Shown here in pieces: positions 23,077 through 35,200 of a stretch of DNA of 64,000 nucleotides. The stretch is taken from positions 1,922,001 to 1,986,000 of the forward strand of contig JAQOTA010000050.1 in the NCBI GenBank assembly GCA_029532415.1. Reading direction: 5' to 3'. The DNA comes from Marasmius tenuissimus (Eukaryota; Basidiomycota; Agaricomycetes; Agaricales; Marasmiaceae). The translations under genes and the position numbers were made by a program. How positions within the stretch are numbered: position 1 is the first letter of the stretch; each line of letters opens with the position of its first letter. The notes under the pieces were generated by a model. It had not been told where the DNA came from. It saw only the letters and a program-made list of their open reading frames with translations, and made no database searches.

Positions 23077-25367
23077 ATGATACCGCTACTTCTCCTCCTC
23101 TCCGCTCCCCTCTCAACCTTAGCCGCCGTAGACAAAACAACCGGGGTCTCTCCAGCTCTCCTCCCGAAATACGTCCCCGCTAAATCCGGTTCGTGGAAAT
23201 GTTTAGACGGGTCGAAAGAAATCCGATGGGACTATGTGAATGACGATTCGTGTGACTGTCCTGACGGTAGTGACGAGCCAGGTTCGTTCATTCCCGTCGA
23301 ATTTCAACTAGTTGGACGGGGACTTATGACGACGTTATGTAGGAACGAGCGCATGTCCCAATTCGACTTTCTATTGTCAGAATGTAGGTCATATCGGTTC
23401 TTCGATACGGAGTTCGAGAGTGAATGATGGAGTTTGTGGTACGTTTCGTCTCTTCCCCCCGGAGACCAAAGCTGATACACTTCCTTGTCTGGTAGAACCC
23501 GAATGTTGCGACGGATCAGACGAACCGACCGGGGTGTGTCCGAATACGTGTAAGGAAGTAGGAGAAACGTATCGTAAGAAACGGGATGCAGAGCTTAAAA
23601 TCCGAAAGACCGTACGTCGCCTCCCCTTTCTTTCTTTGCTAGGACACCCTTAACCTCAACCTCTCGCAACAGGGCTCCAAAATCCGGTCGACCTACATCG
23701 CCTTTGCACAAAAAGAGAAGAAGAGGCTGGAAACTCTCGTCGAGACGACGGGTCAGGAGATTATCGTGCGGGAGAAGGAGGTGGCGCGTCTACAAGGTTC
23801 GTCGTCACCTGGATTCCTCTAGTGATATCCTCTCAACCCACTCTTTTCCACACACACAGATATCGCTGAACGGACCGAATCTATATCCGCCGCGGCTCTA
23901 GACCACAAGAAGGAATCTCGTAAGTTTCTTCTCCGCGGAATATCCACATTTCCTTTTCTCTCTCTGACGAACGCGACCTTTAGCTCTATACATTACTCTA
24001 ATGGAACACTCCAGCGCTTTGAAATCTCTTCAACGAGAACACAAGAAACACCTAGAACGCGAAAAAGAGCTCAGCGCCATCCTTGACACTCTCCGTACCG
24101 GCTACAACCCCAACTACCAAGACATGGCCGTCCTAGAAGCCGTCCGCGGATGGGAACAGATCGCTGGTCTGCAACACATCAATGACGTTGGAAAGGACCA
24201 AGCCGATGAGAAGAAGGAAGAGATCGAGAAGAAGGACGAAGTCGTCTTGGATGAAGACGCATGGACCGCGGAGGAGCTTGAGAAGGATCTCGACAGTCTT
24301 TTGAATTCAGACTATGTTTCGTTGTTGCTTGAACATGACGATCATGTTCGCACGCCGATCGAAGGTTCCCTTCGTAAGTTCCCTGTTCTGTTTGAGAATG
24401 AGAATAAGTTGTTTCTGACGATGAGGCCCCTCCGCTTCACCTTTATTAGTGTTTGATTTGGCATCATATCTACCTGATTCCGTCATTCCACAATATGAGG
24501 AGATCAAGGACACCGTTGTATCATGGCTACAAATGCTTGGTGTCATTCAGGGCGACGATGGCAATGCAGCAGGTGAGATTTATTTCAGTATTTTGGCTTC
24601 CTTCGTTAGGGATCAAATCTAAAAGGGCGTGTGTAAAACAAACAAACAAACAGATGCTACTCGTGCTCGTCAAGCGCTAACTGATGCTGAAAACGCTCTG
24701 AAGAAGGCCGAAAACGCCAAGAAGGATGCCGAAGACGACCTCGACGAGTTGTTCAGCATCGACGGCTTTGGTGCGGACGGAGAGTGGAAGAAACTCGACG
24801 GGCTCTGTTTAGAGAAGGACACGGGAGAGTGAGTACTCACGATATCATCGCGTTGCTCTACTCCGCCTTCTGATCTACCTGATTTACGATTGCTTCCAGG
24901 TACACATATGAGGTTTGTTTGTTTGGAGAAGCGAAACAGAAGCCCAACAAGGGCGGTTCTAATTTCAGCTTGGGGTAAGCTTTTTTGTTTTTCACAGCTT
25001 GGCTGTAGTGAAATCATTCCAACTTATGATTGTGATTCGTTGTTGCTCAGGAAATTTGATTCATGGAATCCTTCCCCCGACGTGAAGCCCGTTCAACCCG
25101 AATATTACCAGAGACAGATGTATAATCGGGGCGCGAGGTGCTGGAATGGCCCTGAGAGAAGTGTCGTGGTACGTTGTCATGTCTTCTTTATTTCTTCGTT
25201 ACTGACCAACTCAAATAAAAAAGCTCGAGTTGGCGTGCGGTACCGAGAACGCCCTTCTCACGGTGGTCGAGCTGGAAAAATGCGAGTACTTGATTACAGG
25301 AACGACACCCGCCCTTTGTCTCCCTGTGAACGAGTCGACTGGAAAGGATAACCGAGAGGAGCTTTGA
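23077..25367 (+). CDS. gtb1: Glucosidase II beta subunit (ER glycoprotein quality control)
   Basis: The non-catalytic subunit that holds glucosidase II in the ER and presents N-glycans for trimming of the inner glucoses. A signal peptide ([12 protein letters not shown]) begins the protein. Two LDL-receptor-A-like cysteine modules follow with calcium-type D-G-S-D-E motifs ([10 protein letters not shown] and C-C-D-G-S-D-E-P). A Lys/Glu-rich coiled coil spans 23650-24830. The C-terminal mannose-6-phosphate-receptor-homology domain runs from W-K-K-L-D-G-L-C-L to the last cysteine, with the glycan-binding Q, R, E and Y in the blocks G-E-A-K-Q, G-A-R-C-W and E-K-C-E-Y. At least nine short introns keep the frame. 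The last four residues are R-E-E-L, close to the K/H-D-E-L retrieval signal. Confidence 0.95.
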
Positions 25368-25757
25368 GCACTGCCCGCGCCCCCGACGTGTATTTATCAG
25401 GGTAACTTTATGGAACGGAGCTTTCATTAGCCTTTTCGCAATTAGCTTTTTGCTGAAATGAAACAAGTTAGAATTGGGACCAGAGACCCGCTCTCCGTAT
25501 CTTCGGGCGATTTCCAGGGCAATGACAATATAGTACAGTACAACATGCGAAATGTGACAGCCGACCAGGTCACCAGATGGGTATTTCTGAACACAGGCTT
25601 GGACTTTAGTTACCGGGCCCTCTCAAAGTTTGAAACTTAACTTTGAACATATAGGTGTGCTTGATCCCTTCTTTTTCAGGTCACCCCCACACCGCCGTAT
25701 ATAAGTTATCTAGTTCAATCGTTCTCCCTCCCCCCTCTGAATTATCTACTCGCCACG
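25368..25757. other. Intergenic; promoter of the acyltransferase gene
   Basis: No gene seen. Contains the TATA-like box noted separately. Confidence 0.5.
25698..25704 (+). promoter_or_regulatory. TATA-like box upstream of acyltransferase
   Basis: The sequence TATATAA begins 60 bp before the start codon at 25758 and is followed by a C/T-rich tract, the usual arrangement for an inducible fungal promoter. Confidence 0.55.
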
Positions 25758-27334
25758 ATGGCAATGCCTGACTGGAATCAAGTTGAAGACCGCCCCTCGG
25801 ATACGTTTGCATTCTACCCACTCACTGCTTTCGACCGGACCTTCGAAAGGTCGACTTTCGTGACAGGATGGCTCGTGGAGGGAAGACTCGACGAACAAGC
25901 CATTGCTTCCGCTATCGGAAAAGTAACGGAGAAATGGAGAATGCTAGCAGGGAGGTTACACTCTCGTGTCGAACATGGGGTAAAAATTCGACCCTTACCT
26001 TTTCCGATCCGCGTTTTCGAACTGACCACCTCACGTCATAGAAAACGTCTTGGCTTTTGAAGATTCCGTTGGGGGAGATACCTTCGACGTATAGGACTTG
26101 TTCCTTGACGACCTCGCTTTCGGAGTTTCCTCTATCCCACTACCTCGATCTACCTCTGAAGGGCGTCAACCCTTCCCTTCCTCACTCATTATTCCTACAT
26201 CCAGAGACACCACGGAACTATGCGACCTGGGAATCTAAGGATTCCCCATTGACCTGTTGGCACTTTACCCACTTCCCGCTGGACCCCCAGACACGCAAAG
26301 AGTATACAGCTCTTGGCTTCGCTCGGTCTCACGGTATCTTTGACGGGGTAGGCGCAGCCCAAGTCGTTCGAGCAGTCATCGCCGAGCTATCCGGACACGG
26401 ACGGGGGTGGAATCCACCACCCTTGCCGAATCCAGGACTCAATGTCAACCCCGTCAAAACCGTGCTCGACGACCTTGGAAACAGAGATTCCGGCGGGGAG
26501 AATTCTCCGTTTTATTCTGTATTGGGTGTTGCAGGTGCGATTGGGATGCTCGCGTGGCATATTCGGGAACGGTTGTGGAGGAAGGCGGATCCTCATACGG
26601 TGATTGTACCGAACGGTGCGGTTACCTGGCTTGTGCAGGGGGTTCGGGAGCAGCTGAGGAACCTTGAGGTTACCATAGAAGTGAGCACTGGGGATGTTTT
26701 GACGTCGTGGTTGATGAAGGTGAATTTTGACATTCCGGGATCTCGTGAAATCTTTCTTGTTCTAACAAGCCTTTCCCAGACGGTATATTCGAGTGGTACG
26801 GACGAATACACTACTGTTCATTGCAGTAATATCGCGTCCTTTCGCTCCATCCTCACCCCGGACTCGGATGACCAGAGCATCATTAACTACCCTCACAACG
26901 CCTGGACTCCCCTTCCGTACCCCGTTTACTCAGTCGAAGACATCAACAACCTCTCATTACACGAACTCACCCGACGATTCGCTGAGTCTCGACACTCCTT
27001 CTCCGCGTCTCACGTCGTCAGCGCATACCAAACGCTCGTCAAGCACCCATTGGCCATGCCTGCTCACGGAACGGCAGACGAGTCTTTCTTAGTCTCGAAC
27101 GTTTCCGCTTCGAGGATTCTCGAGGCAGATTGGTCTTCTGCGGGGAGCGAGGGCACGATATGTGGGTACCGATACACATTGACCCCGTCTGCCTTTTTGG
27201 TGACGAACTCGGCCTATATCTCGGGGAGACTTCCGTCGGACGGGAGCCATCTTATTGAGATTACGCTGAATGCGACGCGGACGAAGCTTCTGGAGGTGGA
27301 AGTGGAACGGATTGTCGCGGCATCCGCTGGCTAG
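25758..27334 (+). CDS. BAHD-like acyltransferase (transferase family)
   Basis: Predicted CoA-dependent O- or N-acyltransferase of about 480 residues. The catalytic H-x-x-x-D motif is present as S-H-G-I-F-D-G-V-G-A near 26330. The N-terminal block G-K-V-T-E-K-W-R-M-L-A-G-R-L is typical of the first BAHD subdomain. The usual C-terminal D-F-G-W-G motif is not seen, which is frequent in fungal members. Introns are 25981-26041 (donor after a Gly codon, giving E-H-G-K-T-S-W) and about 26721-26780; both restore the frame. No other biosynthetic genes flank it, so it is not obviously part of a metabolite cluster. Substrate unknown. Confidence 0.8.
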
Positions 27335-27637
27335 TTTAGCCTTGATTGGGACTTGAAGGACTCACCGAAGTGTTACCTTCCTGTGATTTAGGATGTATTT
27401 GTACAATATCGCTTTGATAGATCTCATTTTTTGGCCGGATGTGTACTTGATGTAAAATCCTCGTGACGCGTTCAAGGGGAAGACCACCTCCAAAAATGGC
27501 ATTAGGCGCGCTCTGGAACTAAAAAGGGCCAAGGCAAAGGATCGATGGTGCGTTGTCACACCGGTGGCTCCAGGATCCTATGCTGGAGATAAATCTCAAA
27601 TGTTTAAACTGAGCATTCAAATACGAGCGTTCTAATA
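27335..27637. other. Acyltransferase 3' flank, no gene
   Basis: About 300 bases between the acyltransferase stop and the Harbinger element. Holds the transcript end and the TAATA repeat (27633-27637) that borders the transposon. Confidence 0.5.
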
Positions 27638-27692
27638 GGGGAGTTCAATTCTTAATTCCTGTTAGCTAAAAAATAATTATTACCCGTTAACG
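27638..27692 (+). repeat. Left TIR of Harbinger element
   Basis: 55 bases, perfect reverse complement of 30919-30973. Confidence 0.97.
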
Positions 27693-27811
27693 ACCAACAT
27701 TCAAACTCCGCTTGGTCGCGTCATCATGTCCGACTTGTCCGAGTTAAGCGCCAGTAGCCTCTCGCGTCGTCTTCCTCGTCTCCCCTCGTTCTGTTTCCTG
27801 ATTTGTGACTG

Positions 27812-29384
27812 ATGCCGCGTAAAACAGTTGCAGAGGTGCAAGATAGACTCCGTGAGAAGGCAGCAAGCTTTTTTATCGCGGCTGATGCCCTCGATGAGGA
27901 TATATCAGAGCTTGATTCTCACGATGACGATGTCTTTGAAGCCTTTCAAATTGACGAGGCCACGAAGGAAGAGCAGGAGAATGATGAGGAGTTAGCGATG
28001 GTATTAAGGTACCTGGGTGCAGAGCTGATATACAACTCAGAAGAGCTTGCTGGTGATGGGACAAGGGGACCATATCTTCGGTATCCACGCTCTCAAGACT
28101 TTTTCCAGAGCTGCCTCCAGTTGCCGGATAGATTGTTCCGCGCCATGTTCCGGTATTCCAATCTCTTAGATGTAAATTGCCTTCCTGAATAACTCACCTG
28201 ATCTTCCCTTAAAGGGTCAGTCACGATATGTTCAACATCCTGGTTGAATTACTATCCAGAAACCCGATCTTTCATTCAAAGGGTCATAAACCCCAGAGAC
28301 CTGTGGCTTGGCAGGTTGCAACATTCCTAGTGCGATATGGACATTTGGGATCACCTATTGACCAGACAGCTGTCATCATGAGCATTGCCACAGGGACTGT
28401 TGTTCTATACTGTCGCCGTGTCACTCGAGCAATTCGCGAGTTACGGGATAGATTTGGAAGCTGGATGTCAGAAGAGGAGCAGGAGGAGTCAATGGCTGAG
28501 ATTGAGAGGAAGATTCGGTTTTCTAATTGTGTCGGGAGTTGTGATGGTACCATCATTCCAGCAGACAGGCGTCCAGATGTAGTCGGTAACAACTTTCTAA
28601 GTCGAAAGGGGTCAATCGGGGCAAGTTTTTTTGAAATAGATTAACAGGGAATTTGGCTAACCATGTTATCACAGTTTGCAGTACAAGCAACAGTAAACCA
28701 TGATATCTGGTTCACATCCTGGGAGCTTGGCTGGCCAGCAAGCGTTACTGATACACGGGTATTCAAGAACTCTCATCTGTGGCGAAATCATACCACGTAC
28801 CTCACTGATGAACGCTATATTCTTGTGGACAAAGGTGAGACTCCTTGTAAGCTTTATGTGTATCACATCCTCACAATTGTGATTGATAATGTACAGGGTA
28901 TCCTTCAAGTCCGTACACATTGCGTCCCTTCAGCCAGCCCGAGATTGCTAAGGCCGTTGACGGAATTGAGGCTCAGCGTATGCGTGACTTCAACTATCAG
29001 CTATCACGGCAAAGAATTACTGTTGAGCATGCATTCGGGGCTTTGAAAGGTCGCTTTCGTAGCCTGCAACGGCTTGGAGCACATCGAAACGAGGATGATA
29101 ACTGGCGTGTTATCGAAGCACTTCTCATTCTTCACAATATGTGCCTCTACTATGGTGATCATCCAGAACATATTGAAGATCTTCGGCATTTGGAGGACCA
29201 CTCAAACACCACTTCACTTCGTTTACAGGTTGGAGTACCAGAAGAGACACCTGTTGATGATGAGCAAGTTGCGACAGACCTTCCTGCACATGAATCTGAT
29301 GAATGGTTGAAAAAAGAAGGGTATATTATGCGGCGAAGGATGCTAGATGAACTGTTTCCTCGAACAAATTACTCGTATATCTAA
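27812..29384 (+). CDS. PIF/Harbinger DDE transposase (DDE_Tnp_4 type)
   Basis: The nuclease that cuts and moves the element. Exons give an acidic N-terminus, a helix-rich region (R-P-V-A-W-Q-V-A-T-F-L) and the RNase-H-like core. The three catalytic residues are visible: D in S-C-D-G-T-I-I-P (about 28545), D in S-V-T-D-T-R-V-F (about 28750), and E in V-E-H-A-F-G-A-L-K-G-R-F (about 29025). Introns lie near 28140-28215, 28625-28673 and 28834-28898. Start 27812 is the first ATG after the left TIR. The stop is only 60 bp from the end of the convergent Myb-like gene. Confidence 0.9.
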
Positions 29385-29444
29385 TTATGTAACAAGAAGG
29401 AAATTATAACACGTCTACGGTATGGATAGGAAGAGACATGATGA

Positions 29445-30762
29445 CTAGAGTTTACCAGAGAAGAAGTCCTTCATTGTTTGTTGGGCAAGCGCAACAACCT
29501 CCTCTCCATAAACCTCGGGAGAGGCTAAGACACGCTCTGCACGATCAAGTCGTAGAGCCCTGTCCTTCTCCTTCACCCTCTCTGCCTCTGCCTTCACTTT
29601 TGCTGCCTCTGACAATGCCCTTGCCTCAAAATACTTATTCATCCCATCCATCCTGTTGGCTGAACCAGTTGACTGGCGAGCACGTGCACGTTTTGGGGTC
29701 TTCACAGCCTTCAGAGCAGTGGCGGGGGGGTCTTTATCATCGCCGGAAGACTGGTCATCATCACCATCAGTTACATTGGCATCCTCAGGGTCTGACAAAG
29801 CTACACCCGACCCACGCTCCTGCAAGCGTACCACCTTCGGGTTGTCCTTGAACCTTAAACAGGATGAGAGACAACAACATGTTGAGATTTACATCACATA
29901 CCGCTCAAAGAAGATTTCATACCACCCTTTATCATTCCAAAGCTTGCACTGTGCAGCACTGAGTCCGTCAACAGAACATTTTTTCCTCTTGGAATTGGCG
30001 ATGTGTTGATCAACAGCAACTTCGTCATCCCAGTCATACTCATCAGCATCAGCACCCCGCCCGGTGAAGTTACGGAATTCCCAAAGATTCTTGAATGTCG
30101 AAAGAAGCCTTTCCCATTGGTACTTGAGTTGCCCGCCGGATATGGGTCCCTCTTCGAGCTGAATCTCTCTTGCAAGCTTGGGCATCATCAGTTGAAAACA
30201 TTGGTATAAGTACAGCGGAGACACCACGCACCTCGTCCCACATCAAGTTTGCCCTCTTACTCAACTGCGGAAACCACTTTGAGCCCTCTCCTAATACAAC
30301 CTCAATGATCTGGCCTCGTTCCGCGTTTGTGAGATGCCGCCGTTGAGCACTCGACTCATTTTTGACAGCGGGCTTGTCACCTTTGGGTGGGCGGCCTGGC
30401 TTGCGCTTCTTCGGAGCCGGTAGGACTTCAATATCGTTGTCGTCACCTTCTTCGGAAGGTTTATTCTGGTCGCGTGGGCTCTTTCTGGCTTTCTTCGAGC
30501 TGGAAGGATTTTCGGGTGGAGAGGAAGGCCGTTTATGCGACGGCGACGAGAGAGGTGCAACTTGTACGGGGATGACATCACCAAGGGGCGTACGGGATGG
30601 AGGATCGAGAGAGGGGACTCGTGCTGGCGCTTGGGCTGGGCTGAATTCATTGAGCGCGGCGGATGCGAGAGTATCCAATGCCGACTGTTGAGTCGGCGTG
30701 GAGAAATGTATTAGTTGACTTGACGCGAGAAGTTCAAAGGAACGGCACGAAGCACTTACCAT
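29445..30762 (-). CDS. Harbinger-associated Myb/SANT-like DNA-binding protein
   Basis: In this superfamily the second protein binds the transposon ends and brings the transposase into the nucleus. The start ATG (30760-30762) is followed directly by a GTAAGT donor, so the first intron begins right after the start codon and leads to S-A-L-D-T-L-A-S. A Pro/Ser/Lys-rich segment contains an AT-hook (K-R-K-P-G-R-P-P-K). The trihelix-like Myb segment follows (W-F-P-Q-L-S-K-R-A-N-L-M-W-D-E, then Q-L-K-Y-Q-W-E-R-L-L-S-T-F-K-N-L-W). The C-terminal part is charged and helical, ending at 29445. Introns also near 30180-30229 and 29855-29903. Confidence 0.85.
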
Positions 30763-30918
30763 CAGTACGTGTATTATGGAATGACTGGGGAAATAACAAG
30801 AGGAGACGGCGAGCCGGCGAGACTAATAGAAAGAGGAATGTTCGTGGGGACAAACCGTATCGAAATGTCGACGGCCAACGCTCAGGTAATCACGCAGGGC
30901 GGAGTTTGAATCTTTTTG

Positions 30919-30973
30919 CGTTAACGGGTAATAATTATTTTTTAGCTAACAGGAATTAAGAATTGAACTCCCC
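30919..30973 (-). repeat. Right TIR of Harbinger element
   Basis: 55 bases, perfect reverse complement of 27638-27692. Confidence 0.97.
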
Positions 30974-31771
30974 TAATAGGCCATTTGAACACCGATGCGC
31001 TGACCCCTGGGGCTATCGTTTATATTACACAAGATATTGTTAGAATAAGACATATGTAAAAAATATGAAATGTTCAAACTTTTGAAATTTAACGCCTGTC
31101 CTATCTAGTATCTCTCGCTGGGCACAAGTCGTTGGATCGGGAGTCGGTTAGCGATAAATGACCCTTGGAAGGGATCGATCGTTCGGGCACAATATGCGAG
31201 TATCCGCCACATTTCTTTGGATTCAGTTTATGTCCGGAAGTGGACTTCGAATTGTCGCGGCGTCTATTTGTTAGCCTGTCTTGACTGGGAAAGGATTAGG
31301 GACTCCGCTGGATGCCCATAAATTTCTCCAGTGAACAAGGTAGTTGATTCGAGCCTGGGTGGCCCGCAACATTTCCTTTCGGGTACTCAGGTAAACCTAT
31401 AGACTACCCATTCCATCTGTGTCCCGGATAGATATCAACTTTTGCGTAGGGAAAATGACCGAGGATACAAAACTGGCGAAGTTCAAACTACCATGTAACT
31501 ACGGAATACTCCAAGGTGTCAGCTTGGGCCAGAGTCCCCAGGATCGAATCATCTGAAAGCCATGCATCAAATTACGAGGAATATGGATATGGATATGAAA
31601 TATACATACACCAATTCACGAAGACAGGTTTGGCCCAGTGAGTCACTGGTAGAGTCAGTGTGTCTTCATTTTTTGTATCGCATTTCATGGGTGCTTCTGC
31701 GAATGAAGATGCCAAGGGGAATGTGAGTCGTGAAGGTGAGAGTGAAGGTTTTGGCTCCGGGTCTGAGTATA
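30974..31771. other. Spacer between Harbinger and the split mariner-like element
   Basis: About 800 bases. No domain-bearing frame or repeat was recognised. Confidence 0.5.
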
Positions 31772-31840
31772 CAGTCGGTAATGCTCATTTGGGACGGTGA
31801 AATCTTGATTGGGGTTTTGAGAGACATCAACTGCCCCTTC

Positions 31841-32164
31841 TGATGAGCCGGCATGACGCCTAGCGCAGAGGACTACAACATGGCTACACTACTACTTACC
31901 AGAGAGGAGTTTAGAGAGGTTAGAGGCGAGACATAGAAGCTCAAGCACACACTAGATTCAAGTAGAGAACTACGAGCTTATATACATGTAGAGAAAAATA
32001 GAATCTACCATATAAGGATAACAATAGAAATTGTACATATGAGCATAGTGAACAATAAAGAATAGAACAATAGCGAATGCATTGTCCCGCATAATACAAT
32101 GGCGGGAAGTATGAACCGGGACTTCGGATATACTGGGATCTAATAATAGTCCACGGATTCAACA
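31841..32164 (-). repeat. 3' LTR of copia element
   Basis: 324 bp, TG...CA, one difference from the 5' LTR. Confidence 0.97.
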
Positions 32165-32173
32165 CACCCCCTC
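32165..32173 (-). other. Polypurine tract
   Basis: On the minus strand GAGGGGGTG lies directly before the 3' LTR, the normal place for the plus-strand DNA primer. Confidence 0.75.
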
Positions 32174-32206
32174 GCTAAGTGCAGCTAAAAAGCGCATCTG
32201 AGCGAA

Positions 32207-35200
32207 TCAAGTGGACGAATAGAATTCAAGTCCAAGGTGATCTCTGAACCGTAAGAATTTCTCATGTCCGAGATTCTTCGTGAACATGTCTGCGGGATTA
32301 TAGACTCCTTCGATGAAGAACAACTCAACTTTGCCATCTTCAACACACAATCGAATATAATGATATCGAATATCGATGTGCTTGGTTCGGCGTTCTTGAA
32401 CCGGATTAGATGCAATGAAGATAGAGCCTTGATTGTCACCGCAGATTGGAATAGGACCTAAGTTGATTCCAAGTTCAGAGAGTAGCAATCTTATCCAGGA
32501 AGCTTGACGACTGCAATCCGACAGTGCCATATACTCAGCCTCAGTGGAAGAAAGTGCTACAGTCTTCTGGGCGTGTGATTGCCACGAGAAGATGCCGCCT
32601 GCTAACTTGAAGAAGTAGCCGGTGATCGAACGGCGTTTGATGGGATCAGCAGCCCAATCCGAGTCTGTGAATGCAAGAAGACCTCCATCAGAGTCACCAT
32701 CGTAGACAAGTGAATAATCTGATGTGCCAGCAAGATACCGGCAGATATACAGAGCTTTATCGAGGTGTTCCTTCGTTGGATTAGAAGAGAACTGGGAAAG
32801 CTTCGTAACTGCATAGGCAATATCAGGACGTGTGCCCAGCATAATGTACAGAAGCGACCCAATCACAGACTGGAATTTGGAGCGAATGGCAGGATTAACT
32901 GGACCATCATTGGGAGTTGGCACATAACCAGCAGGTAAGGGCGTAGGAGCACCTTTTGCATTCTGCATCCCGAAACGTTCAAGGACTTTCTTGAGATAAT
33001 CCTTTTGGTCAATCATTATCTTATTGCCTTCGCGACAAATGCTCATGCGGAGGAACTTGCTAGCATCGCCCATATCGCGACATTCCCATCGAGCCATGAA
33101 CTCGGCTTTCTTCTTGTCAACAAAAGCTTTGTTAGGACCCATGAAGAGTGCATCGTCAACGTAAATGATCGCATACACAACTTCACCACTCTTTGGATCT
33201 TTGCAGATGAAGAGTCCAGCATCAGAAGTTAGACGTTTGAAGCCTAGTACTTCCATGGACGAGCTGAGGGTTCGCCACCACTCAAGGGCAGCTTGCTTTA
33301 GTCCATATAATGCACGACGCAGGCGTAGTACCTTGCGTTCTTGGCCCTTGACTTTGAAGCCTTCAGGTTGTTCCATATAAATCTCCTCAACAAGATCGCC
33401 GTATAGGAAAGCGTTCTTAACATCAACAGAGGTGATGTACCAGTTCTTGAGAGCTGCGAGAGCAAGCATCATCCGAACAGTCTCATAACGAACAACTGGT
33501 GAGAAGATTTCATCAAAATCGACACCTTCGATCTGAGAGAAACCTTTGGCAACAAGTCTAGCTTTCTTGCGACCATTCGACTTAACGTCGAAGACCCATC
33601 TGTTTCTGATGGCTTTGCGACCTTTAGGCAAGTCACAGAGTTCGAAGACCTTGCGCTTACGAAGTGCCTCAAGTTCTTTGTAGCAAGCATTCTTCCATTC
33701 CTTCTGTTGCTCAACAGGCAACTTTAGAATATCGCGGAGTGTCCACTCTCTGATGTTAGAGAAATCAGGAGTATTGGACGTTGGAAGCGAATCGTGAACT
33801 GGAACGGCATTGTTCAACAGGTAAATCACGAATCCTACTCCCCCTTCTTGGGTCAGTCTTTCGACTACGCTTTCTTCCTCATGCGACTCAGTGCTTCCAC
33901 TGGGTTCTGGAGCAGGTGGAGGCGGAAGTGGACCAGGAATCCCCTTTTTACCACCTTTGCCCATCCTAGATCGCGAAGAGCTAGGACGATCAACTGGATG
34001 CGGAGGTTCCTTATCTCCAGTGACGTTTCTCCAAGTATTCTTATTCTCTAAGTCGCGAATAATGTCTGAGGGTCTATTTGGGTTCCGCTGTTCACCAAAT
34101 ATATTACCAGGTTGCGTTGTACCCTTCCGCTGCCTCGAAGACCGGCGTGGACCATCCGCTGCTGGTGCAGGCGGAGGAACGGCGGGTTCGCCTGGAGGCG
34201 TCGGAGGACCAGATTGAGGGAGTGGCAAATCCCCTGGCGCAGGGCCACCTGCAGGTTCGTCAACCTGAGGTTCTGATCTCTTAGAAGGTTCGGAGCGACG
34301 TCTGAGATCTGGCAATGGAGTATCAAAACCGTCGTCATCAGAGTCTTCATCTTCCGAAGGAATGTTGGGATTTTCACCCAAAGTAAATGGTTCACTACCG
34401 ACAGGTGTGAAGCCACGAGTTCTGGCATCAGGACACTTGTTATACAGCGTCTCATTGAACAGTGCAGTGCTACCTTTGAATACAGAATTATTACTTCGCA
34501 TGAACAGGAAGCCTTTCATCCCATCTTGGTAGCCGATGAAGGTCATCAACTCACTTCGAGGAGCGAGCTTGTTCTTCCTACGATCTTCAGGTATGAAGAC
34601 GTAGGCTGCACAACCCATAACTCGGAGATGTGAAACATCAGGTGTTTCGCCGTAAAGCATTTCGAACGGAGTTCGCCAGCTCAAACGTTGCACAGGAGTG
34701 CGATTGTAGAGGTGGACGGCGTGCACATGGCAGAATTCCCACCAGGACTGAGGCATACAAGCTTCAAAGTGAAGAGCTTCAGCCTTCTCATGAATAGTCC
34801 TATTGAATCGTTCAGCACGACCGTTTTGTTGTGGTGTATACGGTATGCTTTGATCTCTTTGGATCCCATACTCTTTCAGTACTGCATCGAACTTATCTCC
34901 TTTGTACTCTCCCCCTTCATCGGACATCCAGGTCTTGACAACAGCATTGAACTGCGTTTTGACCATAATAAGGAAGTCCCTCAAAGCGGGTACTGCCTCG
35001 TCTTTCGTCTTGAGCTTGGAGGTCCAAACGTAGGACGTGCAGTCATCGAGAAAAGATATGTAGTACTTGTACCGGTGATAAGACTCAACCGGGTATGACT
35101 TCAAATCCGAATGTATGCGTTCAAACGGTTTAGAAGCTCTAGTATTAGAGCTGGGGAACGATTTCTCGTGCATCTTGCCTTCAGCACAACCACGACACAA

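Larger units (their letters stand above)
27638..30973. mobile_element. PIF/Harbinger DNA transposon, apparently complete
   Basis: A 3,336-bp element bounded by perfect 55-bp terminal inverted repeats (TIRs) starting GGGGAGTTCAATTC. Beyond the perfect part a further 13-base block (attcaaactccgc) is also shared by both ends. The pentamer TAATA directly abuts both ends as a direct repeat (27633-27637 and 30974-30978); Harbinger elements usually duplicate a three-base T-W-A target, so the exact duplication length is open. Inside are the two genes normal for this superfamily in convergent order: a DDE transposase and a Myb/SANT-like protein. Both reading frames look intact, so the copy may be recent or active. 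Confidence 0.93.

Noticed and set aside
24836..25040. Possible gene break in the glucosidase II beta MRH domain
   Set aside because: The apparent stops fall inside short GT-AG introns and the spliced frame is complete.
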